This document shows, one piece after another, positions 15,367 through 23,661 of a stretch of 32,742 nt of DNA; position 1 is the stretch's first letter; each line of letters begins with the position of its first letter. This stretch comes from an uncultured Pelagibacteraceae bacterium. Its GTDB lineage: Bacteria > Pseudomonadota > Alphaproteobacteria > Pelagibacterales > Pelagibacteraceae. The position numbers and the translations under genes were made by a program. The notes beneath the pieces are model-generated. The model saw only the letters and a list, made by a program, of their open reading frames with translations. It was not told the origin of the DNA and made no database searches. Location: NCBI GenBank assembly GCA_902596515.1, contig CACJUF010000016.1, forward strand, positions 1 to 32,742, read 5' to 3'.

Positions 15367-16364
15367 TAAGAAATTTTATGAAGGTATTCAGCTATATCAC
15401 ACATCCTATTTGAAAAACCCCACTCATTATCATACCACGCTGAGATTTTTCCCATATTCTTACCAACTACATTTGTTAAACTTGCATCAATAATTGATGA
15501 GGCAGGATTATGATTAAAATCAATTGAAACAAGTTTTTCTTTTGTTATTTCAATAATTTTATTTTTTTTACTAAAATTTTCAAATGCTGAATTTATTTTT
15601 TCAATATTCAAATCTTTTTTTGTACAAAAGATGAGTTCAATTAATGAAACATTTGGGGTTGGTACTCTCATTGCAACACCTTCTAGTTTTCCTTTTAGGG
15701 AAGGAATTATTTCACCTATGGTTTTAGATGCACCTGTTGAAGTCGGGACAATTGATTGACTAGCAGATCTAGCTCTCCTGGGGTCCTTATGTGAATTATC
15801 TAAAATTCTTTGATCACTCGTAAATGCATGTATGGTTGTCATAAAACCTTTTTCAATTCCAAAATTTTCATTTAAAACATGAGCAACTGGCGCCAGACAA
15901 TTTGTTGTGCAAGAAGCAGCAGAGATAATTTTATCTTCTTTATTTAATTCAGATTCATTTATTCCAAAGACAATAGTTTTATCAGCATTTTTACATGGGG
16001 CTGAGACAATCACTTTTTTTGCACCATTATTCAGATGTGGCCCTAATTTATCTTTAGAATTAAATTTTCCAGTACATTCAAAAACATAATCAACACCATA
16101 TTTTTTCCAATCAATTTTATTTAAATCAGTTTCTTGACCAAACGAAATTTTATTTTTATTTACAATAAGATTTTTTTCATCATAGCTTATATCAGCTTTA
16201 AATTTTCCATGGATTGAGTCATATTTTAAAAGAGTTGAGCAAGTTTCAGAATTAGTTCTATTATTAATATGTTTAATTTCTATATCTTTATTCCCTTCAA
16301 AAATAGAGCGAAGAATCATTCTTCCTATTCTTCCCATTCCATTGATACCAATTTTTATTTTCAT
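15366..16364 (-). CDS. gap: Glyceraldehyde-3-phosphate dehydrogenase, possibly NADP-preferring
   Basis: This 332-residue enzyme has the Rossmann motif [10 protein letters not shown] (about 7-16), the catalytic cysteine Cys152 in [22 protein letters not shown] with the catalytic histidine, and the C-terminal [12 protein letters not shown]. At the end of the second strand the usual I-N-D (the NAD-selecting aspartate) is I-N-N-R here (Asn35-Arg36). Loss of that Asp with an adjacent Arg is the pattern seen in NADP-accepting GAPDHs, so a gluconeogenic or NADPH-linked role is possible (inference). Its ATG overlaps the transketolase stop by 4 bases and its stop overlaps pgk by one. The rest of the protein is ordinary. 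Confidence 0.96.
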   Translation of the reverse strand: MKIKIGINGMGRIGRMILRSIFEGNKDIEIKHINNRTNSETCSTLLKYDSIHGKFKADISYDEKNLIVNKNKISFGQETDLNKIDWKKYGVDYVFECTGKFNSKDKLGPHLNNGAKKVIVSAPCKNADKTIVFGINESELNKEDKIISAASCTTNCLAPVAHVLNENFGIEKGFMTTIHAFTSDQRILDNSHKDPRRARSASQSIVPTSTGASKTIGEIIPSLKGKLEGVAMRVPTPNVSLIELIFCTKKDLNIEKINSAFENFSKKNKIIEITKEKLVSIDFNHNPASSIIDASLTNVVGKNMGKISAWYDNEWGFSNRMCDIAEYLHKIS

Positions 16365-18292
16365 ATTTTTTCTTTAATTTTTTTTACAATACTTTCAGTA
16401 TTTAATTTAAAATGATCATAAATTTTTTTATATGGAGCGCTTTTTCCAAAGTCGTTAATTCCAAAATTTAACCCATTTATTCCAGTATATTTTTTCCAAT
16501 AATTTGTTTCAGAGGCTTCTATAGATACTACTAGTTCAGTTTCGCCTAATATTTTTTTTTTGTATTCTTCACTTTGATGATCAAATATTTTTTGACAAGG
16601 CATTGATATGATTTTGGAATAGATACCATCTGTGGCTAATTTATGACCTACATCATTTGCTAAACTTGTTTCAGATCCAGTTGCTAAAATCGTTACTCTA
16701 ATATTATCTCCAGTTCTCAAAATTTCATAAGCACCAAAAGATGACTCATTTTTATAGGAATTTTTAAGTCTTACAGGGCTAACTCCTTGTCTTGTTAATG
16801 AAATTACGCTTGGAGTATTTTTACTTTCAAGAGCTAATTGCCAACATTCAAAAGTTTCAATTGTATCTGAAGGTCTAAAAACGTTTAAATTTGGAATTGA
16901 TCTCAAACTAGTTAATTGTTCAATAGGTTGATGAGTAGGACCGTCCTCACCTAAACCAATTGAGTCATGTGTAAATATATATATAACTCTTTGTTTCATC
17001 ATTGCAGCCAATCTGATAGAGGGTTTGCAATAGTCACTGAATATTAAAAATGTTCCACCATAGGGAATAAGACTACTGTGCAATGCTATCCCATTCATTA
17101 TTCCACACATCGCGTGCTCTCTAACTCCATAATGAATATAGTTTCCAGAAAAATTTCCTGGTTTGATTATTTTATGATCTTTAGTTTTAGTATTATTTGA
17201 CCCAGCCAAATCAGCTGAGCCTCCGATTAAATTAGGAAATTTTGCTACATTTTTTAAAAATATTTCAGATGATTTTCTTGTAGCAATTGGCTTTGTATCT
17301 TTAAAATATTCAATTTTTGCTTTTTCAATTAATTTTTTTAATGAGTTTAAATTTTTATAGTTTGAAAAGTTTATTTTATTTTTCTGAGACTTTTGTGAGG
17401 CTCTCTCGCCAATTTTTCTCCATTCATTTAACAATTCAGCTGGGATCTTGAAAGGCTCATAGTTCCATTTTAGTTTTTTTCTAACCAGTTTTATTTCTTC
17501 ATCGCCTAATGGACTTCCATGAGATGAAGCTTTCCCACCTTTGTTTGGAGATCCATAACCGATTGTTGTTTTACATGAAATTGCGATAGGTTTTTTTGAT
17601 TTTTGTGCTTTTTTTAAAGCTTTAGATATTTCTTTGAAATCATGACCATTAATTCTTAAGAAGTCCCATCCGTAGCTCTTAAATCTTTTTTCGTGATCAT
17701 CTGAAACAGCTAAGTTAGTGGGACCATCAATTGATATAGAATTATTATCAAATAATAAAATAAGATTTTTTAATTTTAGATGTCCAGCTAAGCTCAATGA
17801 CTCGTGACTAATGCCCTCCATTAAGCATCCATCTCCAGCGAGAACGTAAGTTTTATGATTGATCTTTTTTTTCCCTAATTGTTTTTTTAAAATTTCTTCT
17901 GATATTGCAAACCCAACTGCATTTGAGATTCCTTGTCCCAATGGACCTGTGGTGGTTTCAATACCAGTATTTGGATGATATTCAGGATGTCCAGCGCATA
18001 TAGATTCCAATTGCCTAAAATTTTTAATATCACTTAAAGAAACACTTTTGTAACCAGTTAAATAAAGAAGAGAGTAAAGTAACATTGATCCATGCCCAGC
18101 AGAAAGAACAAATCTATCTCTATTAATCCAGCTAGGATTTTTAGGATTAAATTTTAAAAAATCTTTAAAAAGTACTGTAGCAACATCTGCCATTCCCATC
18201 GGCATTCCAGGGTGACCCGAGTTCGCTTTTTGAACAGCGTCAATTGAGAGAAATCTAATACAATTAGCTAATTCTTTATAAAATTTACTCAA
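16361..18292 (-). CDS. tkt: Transketolase
   Basis: A thiamine-diphosphate enzyme that moves two-carbon units between sugar phosphates in the non-oxidative pentose pathway. The 643-residue length is close to the usual 650-670. It has [20 protein letters not shown] (about 15-34), the ThDP/metal motif [13 protein letters not shown] with [12 protein letters not shown], the middle-domain [13 protein letters not shown] and [18 protein letters not shown], and a C-terminal regulatory-like domain. The start codon is an ATG just after the 53-base divergent region shared with the DUF4164 gene, so it is probably the first gene of the minus-strand train running to tRNA-fMet. The product also depends on the thiamine cofactor supplied by the thiE/thiD enzymes in this window. 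Confidence 0.98.
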   Translation of the reverse strand: MSKFYKELANCIRFLSIDAVQKANSGHPGMPMGMADVATVLFKDFLKFNPKNPSWINRDRFVLSAGHGSMLLYSLLYLTGYKSVSLSDIKNFRQLESICAGHPEYHPNTGIETTTGPLGQGISNAVGFAISEEILKKQLGKKKINHKTYVLAGDGCLMEGISHESLSLAGHLKLKNLILLFDNNSISIDGPTNLAVSDDHEKRFKSYGWDFLRINGHDFKEISKALKKAQKSKKPIAISCKTTIGYGSPNKGGKASSHGSPLGDEEIKLVRKKLKWNYEPFKIPAELLNEWRKIGERASQKSQKNKINFSNYKNLNSLKKLIEKAKIEYFKDTKPIATRKSSEIFLKNVAKFPNLIGGSADLAGSNNTKTKDHKIIKPGNFSGNYIHYGVREHAMCGIMNGIALHSSLIPYGGTFLIFSDYCKPSIRLAAMMKQRVIYIFTHDSIGLGEDGPTHQPIEQLTSLRSIPNLNVFRPSDTIETFECWQLALESKNTPSVISLTRQGVSPVRLKNSYKNESSFGAYEILRTGDNIRVTILATGSETSLANDVGHKLATDGIYSKIISMPCQKIFDHQSEEYKKKILGETELVVSIEASETNYWKKYTGINGLNFGINDFGKSAPYKKIYDHFKLNTESIVKKIKEKI

Positions 18293-18345
18293 ATTTATCC
18301 TGTCTAGACTTAGAAGATTCTATTTAATAATATAAACATATATAT
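18293..18345. promoter_or_regulatory. Divergent promoter region between tkt and the zapA cluster
   Basis: The 53 bases hold the 5' regions of both the long minus-strand train and the plus-strand DUF4164-zapA run. It is AT-rich, with TATAAA and TATATATA hexamers near the plus-strand start. I see no clear paired -35/-10 for either side and no operator palindrome, so exact promoters are not called. Confidence 0.35.
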
Positions 18346-18669
18346 ATGAATTCTATTCTTGAAAAAGAAAAAAAGCTAAATTTAGCATTAACGAAACTAA
18401 AAAATTTAAACCTAGAAAATCCAGACATAAAAAAAAATATTGAAATTCTTGGAGAACAAAAAAATCAATTAGAAATTGAAAAATCTGAAATAGAGAAAAA
18501 ATTCCAAACTTTAGTAGATGAGCATGAAAATTTATCGAGAAAGTTAGAAGAATTGCAAAATAGAGAAAAAATTGAAGAAAAAAAAAGATTAGAATTTTCA
18601 GAAAAAATAGATGAATTAAATCAAGAAACTAATACTTTAATGGATGAAATCGATAAATGGCAAACGTAA
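18346..18669 (+). CDS. DUF4164-like coiled-coil protein
   Basis: The 107-residue product is almost entirely charged coiled coil: heptad-like runs of Leu, Ile, Glu and Lys from about residue 5 to 105 (for example KKNIEILGEQKNQLEIEKSEI). There is no signal peptide or membrane segment. A small coiled-coil protein of the DUF4164 family lies just upstream of zapA in many Alphaproteobacteria, and the same place and size here support that call. Its end overlaps the zapA start by 13 bases, so the two are translated together. A role with ZapA at the division site is inferred from context only. Confidence 0.75.
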   Translation: MNSILEKEKKLNLALTKLKNLNLENPDIKKNIEILGEQKNQLEIEKSEIEKKFQTLVDEHENLSRKLEELQNREKIEEKKRLEFSEKIDELNQETNTLMDEIDKWQT

Positions 18670-19103
18670 CTATAAAATTCAATGGCAAAGAGTTTTTGTT
18701 GTCATGTGATGATGGACAAGAAGAACATCTTGAAGAATTATTAATACAAATTAATCAAAAGTTTAATGATTTAAAAAATGATTTAGGAAATATTGGTGAA
18801 AATAAACTTTTATTGATTACTGCAGTAAAAGTAATGGATGAATACCATGAAACCAAAAAAAAAGTTGAGCAGAAAATGACAGAATTAAAAGAGCTCTCAA
18901 ATAAATTTAGAGAGTTAAAATCATTAGTTTACGAATATAAAGATAGAAAAGAGGAAGAAATTAAAAATTTGAGTAAAAATCAAGTAGAATTAAAAGATGA
19001 AATTGAGCAGAATCAAAAACATTATGAAAAGTTAATTGATGCAGCTGCTGATGAGATTTCAAATTTTGTTGAAAAAGCAAATATAGATAAAATATCTCAA
19101 TAG
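18657..19103 (+). CDS. zapA: Cell division protein ZapA
   Basis: ZapA promotes bundling of FtsZ filaments at midcell. The 148-residue protein starts MANVTIKFNGKEFLLSCDDGQEEHLEELL, the usual ZapA head domain, with LLITAVKVMDEYHETKKK leading into a long coiled coil to the C-terminus. It is longer than E. coli ZapA (109 residues) because of the extended coil, common in Alphaproteobacteria. It overlaps the coiled-coil gene upstream by 13 bases and is followed 6 bases later by fau, leaving no room for a 6S RNA gene there. Confidence 0.9.
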   Translation: MANVTIKFNGKEFLLSCDDGQEEHLEELLIQINQKFNDLKNDLGNIGENKLLLITAVKVMDEYHETKKKVEQKMTELKELSNKFRELKSLVYEYKDRKEEEIKNLSKNQVELKDEIEQNQKHYEKLIDAAADEISNFVEKANIDKISQ

Positions 19104-19109
19104 AACTTT

Positions 19110-19643
19110 GTGAATAAATCTCAAATTAGAAAAAAAATATTAAAAATAAGAAAACAAAAAAAAATTAAAAAATTCACTTTTAATTTTGATTTAATTTTGA
19201 ATATTTTAAAAAGAAAAAAGATCTTAGGTAAGATAATTGGTGGTTATTACCCATATAATTATGAATTAGATATTTTACAAATCTTAGAAAAATTTGAAAA
19301 AAGAAAATTTATTATAACATTACCCAGAATAAAGAAAAATTCACAAATGAGCTTTTACCAATGGTCAACAAATGATCCTATGGCTATAAATAAATTTGGA
19401 ATACCAGAACCAATTTCAAAAATGGTAAAATATCCAGATGTTTTATTAGTGCCCATTGTAGCGTTTGATAAAAATTTTAATAGGATTGGCTACGGCGGAG
19501 GATTTTATGATAGGTATATTAAGAAAGTTAGAAAACGAAAAAAAGTTCTAACAATTGGATTTGCCTACTCTTTTCAAAAAGTAAAAAAAATACCAACTAA
19601 TAGTTATGATATTGGGTTAGATTTTATTATAACAAATGAATAA
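19110..19643 (+). CDS. fau: 5-formyltetrahydrofolate cyclo-ligase
   Basis: The enzyme converts 5-formyl-THF to 5,10-methenyl-THF using ATP. The 177-residue product starts at GTG (19110), with a basic N-terminus QIRKKILKIRKQ where members usually have 'K-x-x-L-R', then GGYYPYNYELDI (methods of substrate and ATP binding), LLVPIVAFDKNFNRIGYGGGFYDRYI and TIGFAYSFQ. The GYGGGFYDRY motif is the family signature. The slightly low similarity in the N-terminal third is typical of the family. It lies 6 bases after zapA and 6 bases before the YmdB-like gene. Confidence 0.93.
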   Translation: MNKSQIRKKILKIRKQKKIKKFTFNFDLILNILKRKKILGKIIGGYYPYNYELDILQILEKFEKRKFIITLPRIKKNSQMSFYQWSTNDPMAINKFGIPEPISKMVKYPDVLLVPIVAFDKNFNRIGYGGGFYDRYIKKVRKRKKVLTIGFAYSFQKVKKIPTNSYDIGLDFIITNE

Positions 19644-19649
19644 TTTTTT

Positions 19650-20453
19650 ATGAAAATTTTATTTTTAGGTGATGTTGTTGGATTGTCAGGATGTAGAAAG
19701 ATAACTAATGATTTATTAGATCAGATTCAAAAAAATAATATCGATTTTGTAATTATTAATGCTGAGAATGCTGATGATACCGGCGTTGGTTTAACAAAAG
19801 AAATTTGTCAAAATTTCTTTGAAAATGGAGTTGATGTTATTACAACTGGAAACCATGTTTGGGATCAAAAAGACATAATGAATTTTATTGATAAGGAGAA
19901 TAGATTATTAAGACCCAAAAATTTATTTGAACCTGCTCCTGGAAGAGGATTTGAGATTTATGAATCAAAAAAAAATTACAAGGTGGGAGTTTTAAATTTA
20001 ATGGGAAATGTTTTTATGAAAAAATGTGATGATGTTTTTAAAATCTCAAAAGATTTTTTAGAAAAATATAATTTAAAAAAAGATTATGATTTCCTGATTG
20101 TTGATTTCCATGGAGAAATAACAAGTGAAAAAAATGCTATCGGTCATTATTTTGATGGAAAAGCAACACTCGTTATTGGCACTCATACCCACATACCTAC
20201 TAATGATGCAAGAATTTTAAAAAATGGCACTGCTTATCAAACAGACGCGGGAATGTGTGGAGATTATGACTCAGTTATAGGTATGAATAAAGATAATTCT
20301 ATTAATAGATTCATGAAAAAGGACTCAACTAAACATTTTCCAGCTGATGGAGAAGCTTCATTGAGTGGAGTTATAGTAAATTGTAATTTAGAAACTGGCT
20401 TAGCAGATAGTATCGATAGTTATATATTTGGAGGTCTTTTAAAAAATACTTAA
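19650..20453 (+). CDS. ymdB: YmdB-like metallophosphoesterase (TIGR00282)
   Basis: This 267-residue metallophosphoesterase of the YmdB/DR1281 family acts on 2',3'-cyclic nucleotides in characterised members. The order of metal-binding motifs is intact: FLGDVVG (Asp8), INAENADDTGVG (Asn/Glu around 38-40), TTGNHVWDQKD (Asn67, His68), VDFHGEITSEKNAIGHY and GTHTHIPTNDARIL. The C-terminal Gly-Asp-Tyr-Asp-Ser segment also matches. Its cellular role in Alphaproteobacteria is not established. It sits 6 bases after fau and 6 bases before yebC, and the fau-ymdB-yebC-ruvC order is the common alphaproteobacterial arrangement. Confidence 0.93.
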   Translation: MKILFLGDVVGLSGCRKITNDLLDQIQKNNIDFVIINAENADDTGVGLTKEICQNFFENGVDVITTGNHVWDQKDIMNFIDKENRLLRPKNLFEPAPGRGFEIYESKKNYKVGVLNLMGNVFMKKCDDVFKISKDFLEKYNLKKDYDFLIVDFHGEITSEKNAIGHYFDGKATLVIGTHTHIPTNDARILKNGTAYQTDAGMCGDYDSVIGMNKDNSINRFMKKDSTKHFPADGEASLSGVIVNCNLETGLADSIDSYIFGGLLKNT

Positions 20454-20459
20454 TTTTTT

Positions 20460-21182
20460 ATGGCAGGACATTCTCATTGGGCAGGTATAAAACACAAGAA
20501 AGGTAAAGCTGATAAAGAAAGATCGAAAATCTTTTCTAAGCTATCTAAAGAGATTACCGTTGCAGCTAAGTTAGGTGATAAAGATCCAGCTGTGAACCCA
20601 AGATTACGTTCTGCTGTGCAAGCTGCGAGGTCTGCAAATATGCCTAAAGACAATATAGCGAGAGCTATAGATAAGTCCTCAATTAGTAATCAGTCAAATT
20701 TTGAAAATTTGAGATATGAGGGTTTTGGACCCGAAAGAGTTGCTGTTATAGTTGAGACTTTAACTGATAATAAAAATAGAACCGCTTCGAATATAAGAAC
20801 AATTTTTCAAAAATCAGGAGGAAGTTTGGGAACTCAAGGTTCAGCATCACATAATTTTTCTCAATTAGGAGTAATTAAAATTGATAAAAATGAAATTTCG
20901 GAGGAAGATATATTAGAACTTGCTATTGAGGCTGGCGCAAATGAGTGTAAATCGCATAAAGAATTTCATGAGATACAGTGTTCAATAAATGATATTTACA
21001 ATGTTAAAAAAGAGTTGGAGAAAAAAATAAGTAATTTTATTTCGACAGGAATAGAGTGGGTGCCTCTAAACGAAGTTGAAATTTCAGAGGAAAAAAAAAA
21101 GGAGATAGTTAGTTTTTTTGAAATATTGGAAGATGATGATGACGTGCAAAATATTTATTCAAATGCTAAATTTTTAAACTAA
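20460..21182 (+). CDS. yebC: YebC/PmpR family protein
   Basis: The 240-residue product is full length. It begins MAGHSHWAGIKHKKGKADKE, then RSKIFSKLSKEITVAAKLGD, and SANMPKDNIARAIDK, all diagnostic of YebC, and the middle domain has YEGFGPERVAVIVETLTDNKNRT. Members are described as transcription regulators and, more recently, as ribosome-associated factors easing proline stalling. A run of ten A residues is at 21091-21100 within the last part of the gene. It lies just before the RuvC-like gene, as in most proteobacteria. Confidence 0.96.
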   Translation: MAGHSHWAGIKHKKGKADKERSKIFSKLSKEITVAAKLGDKDPAVNPRLRSAVQAARSANMPKDNIARAIDKSSISNQSNFENLRYEGFGPERVAVIVETLTDNKNRTASNIRTIFQKSGGSLGTQGSASHNFSQLGVIKIDKNEISEEDILELAIEAGANECKSHKEFHEIQCSINDIYNVKKELEKKISNFISTGIEWVPLNEVEISEEKKKEIVSFFEILEDDDDVQNIYSNAKFLN

Positions 21183-21191
21183 ATAAAGAAT

Positions 21192-21683
21192 ATGCTTATA
21201 ATTGGTATAGATCCAGGTATTTCGGGCTCAATTTGTTTTTTTAAAGATGGAAGAATTCTTGAAGTAATTGAAATGCCAGTCATGACAGAGGGCAAAAAAA
21301 ATAAAAAACAAGTTAACGGTGCCCAAATTTATAACGAATTTTTAAAAAGAATTAATAAAAAAGAGGATGAAATTAGAGTTGTGATAGAACAAGTTTCTGC
21401 AATGCCAGGACAAGGTGTAACCAGTATGTTTAATTTTGGTCAGTCTTTTGGGATTTTAAAAGGGATATGTTCTGCAATGCAATTACCAATGTTTTTTGTA
21501 AGACCAGCTAAATGGAAAAAATATTTTAATTTAATTAATTCTCAAAAAGATGCTAGTAGAACAAGAGCAATTGAAATATTTCCTTATTTCTCAACACAAC
21601 TTTCAAAAAAAAAAGACTCTAACAAAGCCGATGCTATTCTAATTGCGAGTTTTTACTATGAAACTCACCAAAAAGAGGATTAA
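21192..21683 (+). CDS. ruvC: RuvC-like Holliday junction resolvase, phage-type
   Basis: The 163-residue protein has an RNase H-like fold of the RuvC superfamily: GIDPGISGSICFF with Asp7, VVIEQVSAMPGQGVTSMFNFGQSFG with Glu66, and KKDSNKADAILIASFYY with Asp142/Asp147, giving the four acidic residues expected. The spacing and words (I-E-M-P after strand 2, E-Q-V-x-A-M-P-G-Q-G-V-T-S-M-F-N-F-G, W-K-K, K-D-A-S-R) are those of the RuvC-like resolvases usual in phages and prophages. They differ from E. coli RuvC, which has GIDPGSR and a distinct helix. It lies in the normal yebC-ruvC-(ruvAB)-tolQ slot, but ruvA and ruvB do not follow; tolQ does. Confidence 0.88.
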   Translation: MLIIGIDPGISGSICFFKDGRILEVIEMPVMTEGKKNKKQVNGAQIYNEFLKRINKKEDEIRVVIEQVSAMPGQGVTSMFNFGQSFGILKGICSAMQLPMFFVRPAKWKKYFNLINSQKDASRTRAIEIFPYFSTQLSKKKDSNKADAILIASFYYETHQKED

Positions 21684-21685
21684 TC

Positions 21686-21704
21686 TTTGACTTTTGAAGT
21701 CAAA
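21686..21704. other. Hairpin between ruvC and tolQ
   Basis: TTTGACTT (21686-21693) and AAGTCAAA (21697-21704) form a perfect eight-pair stem with a three-base loop, starting 2 bases after the ruvC stop. A second small inverted repeat, ACAC (21711-21714) with GTGT (21721-21724), lies closer to the tolQ ATG. There is no T-tract, so it is not a standard terminator. It could be a processing site, an mRNA end or an operator-like palindrome; TTGACT at 21687 also resembles a -35 box. Confidence 0.4.
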
Positions 21705-21735
21705 TTCATGACACATTTAAGTGTGAGAAGACCTT

Positions 21736-22410
21736 ATGGAAGCTGATATTTCATCCCAAGCAGTAGGACTTGCATCAAGCGCTGATTTTTCGCTTATGAA
21801 CTTATTTATAAGAGCTGATATAATTGTAAAATCAGTCATTATTATTCTAATTGCATGCTCAGTTTATTCATGGGCTGTAATCTTTGAAAAATTTAAATTA
21901 TTTAAAAAAATAAATCAAAGTTCAGAAGAATTCGAAACTAAGTTTTGGAATTCAAAATCTGCAGAGTCTTTTTACAACAATCTTCCGGGAAATATAAATG
22001 ACCCAATGGCACTTATTTTTAAAGACGCTATGCAAAATCTTCTTAAAAGAAGATCTAAAACAGATTTGAATGCTAGAATGACTTCAATGTTAGAAACTGG
22101 GATAGAAAAACAAATGTCTAAAATTACAAAGGGATTTACCTTTTTAGCAACTGTTGGATCAACAGCACCCTTTATAGGATTATTTGGGACTGTTTGGGGT
22201 ATAATGAATTCTTTTCAATCTATTGCAATTTCAAGGAATACAAGTTTAGCAATTGTAGCACCTGGAATTGCAGAAGCTCTTTTTGCTACTGCATTAGGTT
22301 TATTGGCAGCTATTCCCGCGGTAATCGCATACAATAAATTTAATAATGACTCTTTGAAATATTCGCAAAAGCTAGAAAACTTTTCTAAAAGATTTTTAAC
22401 TATTATCTAG
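21736..22410 (+). CDS. tolQ: Tol-Pal system proton channel protein TolQ
   Basis: TolQ forms with TolR the inner-membrane proton-driven stator of the Tol-Pal system for outer-membrane constriction. The 224-residue protein has three membrane helices: about residues 30-52, 130-155 (ATVGSTAPFIGLFGTVWGIMNSF) and 172-195 (GIAEALFATALGLLAAIPAVIAYN). The two C-terminal helices are the conserved ExbB/TolQ signature and include the Thr residues of the proton path. Start ATG 21736 is preceded by a weak GAGAAGA. It is the first gene of tolQ-tolR-tolA-tolB-pal, and its stop is 1 base before tolR. Confidence 0.96.
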   Translation: MEADISSQAVGLASSADFSLMNLFIRADIIVKSVIIILIACSVYSWAVIFEKFKLFKKINQSSEEFETKFWNSKSAESFYNNLPGNINDPMALIFKDAMQNLLKRRSKTDLNARMTSMLETGIEKQMSKITKGFTFLATVGSTAPFIGLFGTVWGIMNSFQSIAISRNTSLAIVAPGIAEALFATALGLLAAIPAVIAYNKFNNDSLKYSQKLENFSKRFLTII

Positions 22411-22411
22411 A

Positions 22412-22828
22412 ATGGCATTCAAGTTTAATCGCTCATCAAAAGAACCAATGAGTGAAATAAATGTGACACCATTTGTAGATGTAATGTTGGTCTTACTAAT
22501 TATTTTCATGGTAACTGCACCTTTATTAACAGTAGGAGTTCAGGTTGATTTACCAGAAAGTTCAGCTGACTCGCTCCCGGAAGAGCAAGAGCCTCTTACT
22601 TTATCTATAAATTCAAAAGGTGAAATTTTTATTCAAGAGTCAAAAGTTGAATATGAAAAAATCATTGCAAAAGTGTTAGCCGTCTCAAAAAATCGGACTG
22701 ATACAAGAATTTATGTAAGAGGGGATAAAACTATTAATTACGGTAGAGTCCTTGAAATTATGGGGTTACTCTCAGGTTCAGGATTTACAAAAGTCGCTTT
22801 AATTTCAGAACCATACAAAGAAAGGTAA
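22412..22828 (+). CDS. tolR: Tol-Pal system protein TolR
   Basis: The 138-residue product belongs to the ExbD/TolR family. A short cytoplasmic N-terminus MAFKFNRSSKEPMSEINVTPF is followed by one membrane helix VDVMLVLLIIFMVTAPLLT with the proton-carrying Asp at about 23, then a periplasmic domain (VQVDLPESSADSLP and LTLSINSKGEIFI). The conserved M-S-E-I-N-V-T-P-F-V-D-V-M-L-V-L-L-I signature is intact. It starts 1 base after tolQ; tolA follows after 7 bases. Confidence 0.97.
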   Translation: MAFKFNRSSKEPMSEINVTPFVDVMLVLLIIFMVTAPLLTVGVQVDLPESSADSLPEEQEPLTLSINSKGEIFIQESKVEYEKIIAKVLAVSKNRTDTRIYVRGDKTINYGRVLEIMGLLSGSGFTKVALISEPYKER

Positions 22829-22835
22829 TTTTTTT

Positions 22836-23645
22836 GTGAATAGGAGTATTGTAATTTCATCTGTTTTACACCTATTTGTTATTGTTTTAACGGCAATGAG
22901 TCTTCCTTTTTTAGCAAAAAAACCAATTGATCTTCCTCCAATCGTTTCAGTGGAATTAATTCAAATAACTGAAAAAACAAATATTCCATTTGCACCCAAA
23001 GCAAAAAAAATAATTGAAAAAGTAAAAGAAAAAGAAAAAAAATTAGTATCAGAACAAGCTCCACCTAAAAAAGTTAAGAAAATCAAGCCCGATGCTGTCC
23101 CAATGCCAGAGGACAAAGTAAAGAAAGTTGAAAAAATAAAAGAGGATAAACAAAACCCTGAAAAAGCTGACAATGAAGTGAAGCAAGTTTCTGAATTTGA
23201 AAAGGAGGAATTATTTGATCCAAATAATATTGCTGCTTTGATTGATAAATCTAAAGAAAGCAAAGCAGAGACTTTAAAGAAAAATCCAGATTTAAGCCAA
23301 GACCAAAATAAAAATTTTGAGAATACAGGGCTATCATTAAGTGAGGAAGATGCATTAAAAGCACAAATTTTTGGTTGTTGGAGTATTCCACTTGGACTAC
23401 CATATAATGAAAATTTACTTGTCAGAATAAAACTTGAATTAAAACCAGATGGGTCGGTAATTAGGTCAGAAATTTTAGATCATGCTAGAATGAATAAGCC
23501 AGGACAAGGATTTTATAAAGTATTAGCAGAAAGTGCTTTAAGAGCTATTAAATTGTGTCAGCCTTTAAGAGTTCCTAGCACTGGTTATGAAAGATGGAAA
23601 GAATTACAGTTAAATTTTGATGCAAGAGAAATGCTAGAAGGTTAA
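22836..23645 (+). CDS. tolA: TolA-like protein of the Tol-Pal system
   Basis: The 269-residue product starts at GTG 22836 with a weak AAGG upstream. It has an N-terminal membrane anchor (about residues 4-26), a periplasmic Lys/Glu/Pro-rich stalk (about 45-140, such as [14 protein letters not shown]) and a globular C-terminal domain (about 170-266) with an [14 protein letters not shown] opening and two cysteines (in GCWS and KLCQPL). The stalk is much shorter than the long E. coli helix. The TolA C-terminal domain is weakly conserved in sequence; assignment rests on layout and on lying between tolR and tolB. It couples TolQR to TolB/Pal in the periplasm. Confidence 0.9.
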   Translation: MNRSIVISSVLHLFVIVLTAMSLPFLAKKPIDLPPIVSVELIQITEKTNIPFAPKAKKIIEKVKEKEKKLVSEQAPPKKVKKIKPDAVPMPEDKVKKVEKIKEDKQNPEKADNEVKQVSEFEKEELFDPNNIAALIDKSKESKAETLKKNPDLSQDQNKNFENTGLSLSEEDALKAQIFGCWSIPLGLPYNENLLVRIKLELKPDGSVIRSEILDHARMNKPGQGFYKVLAESALRAIKLCQPLRVPSTGYERWKELQLNFDAREMLEG

Positions 23646-23661
23646 TATAATTTATAAAAAA

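Noticed and set aside
22961..23263. Ser/Phe-rich minus-strand frames under tolA
   Set aside because: Reverse complement of the Lys/Glu-rich stalk, which naturally yields Phe/Leu/Ser runs.
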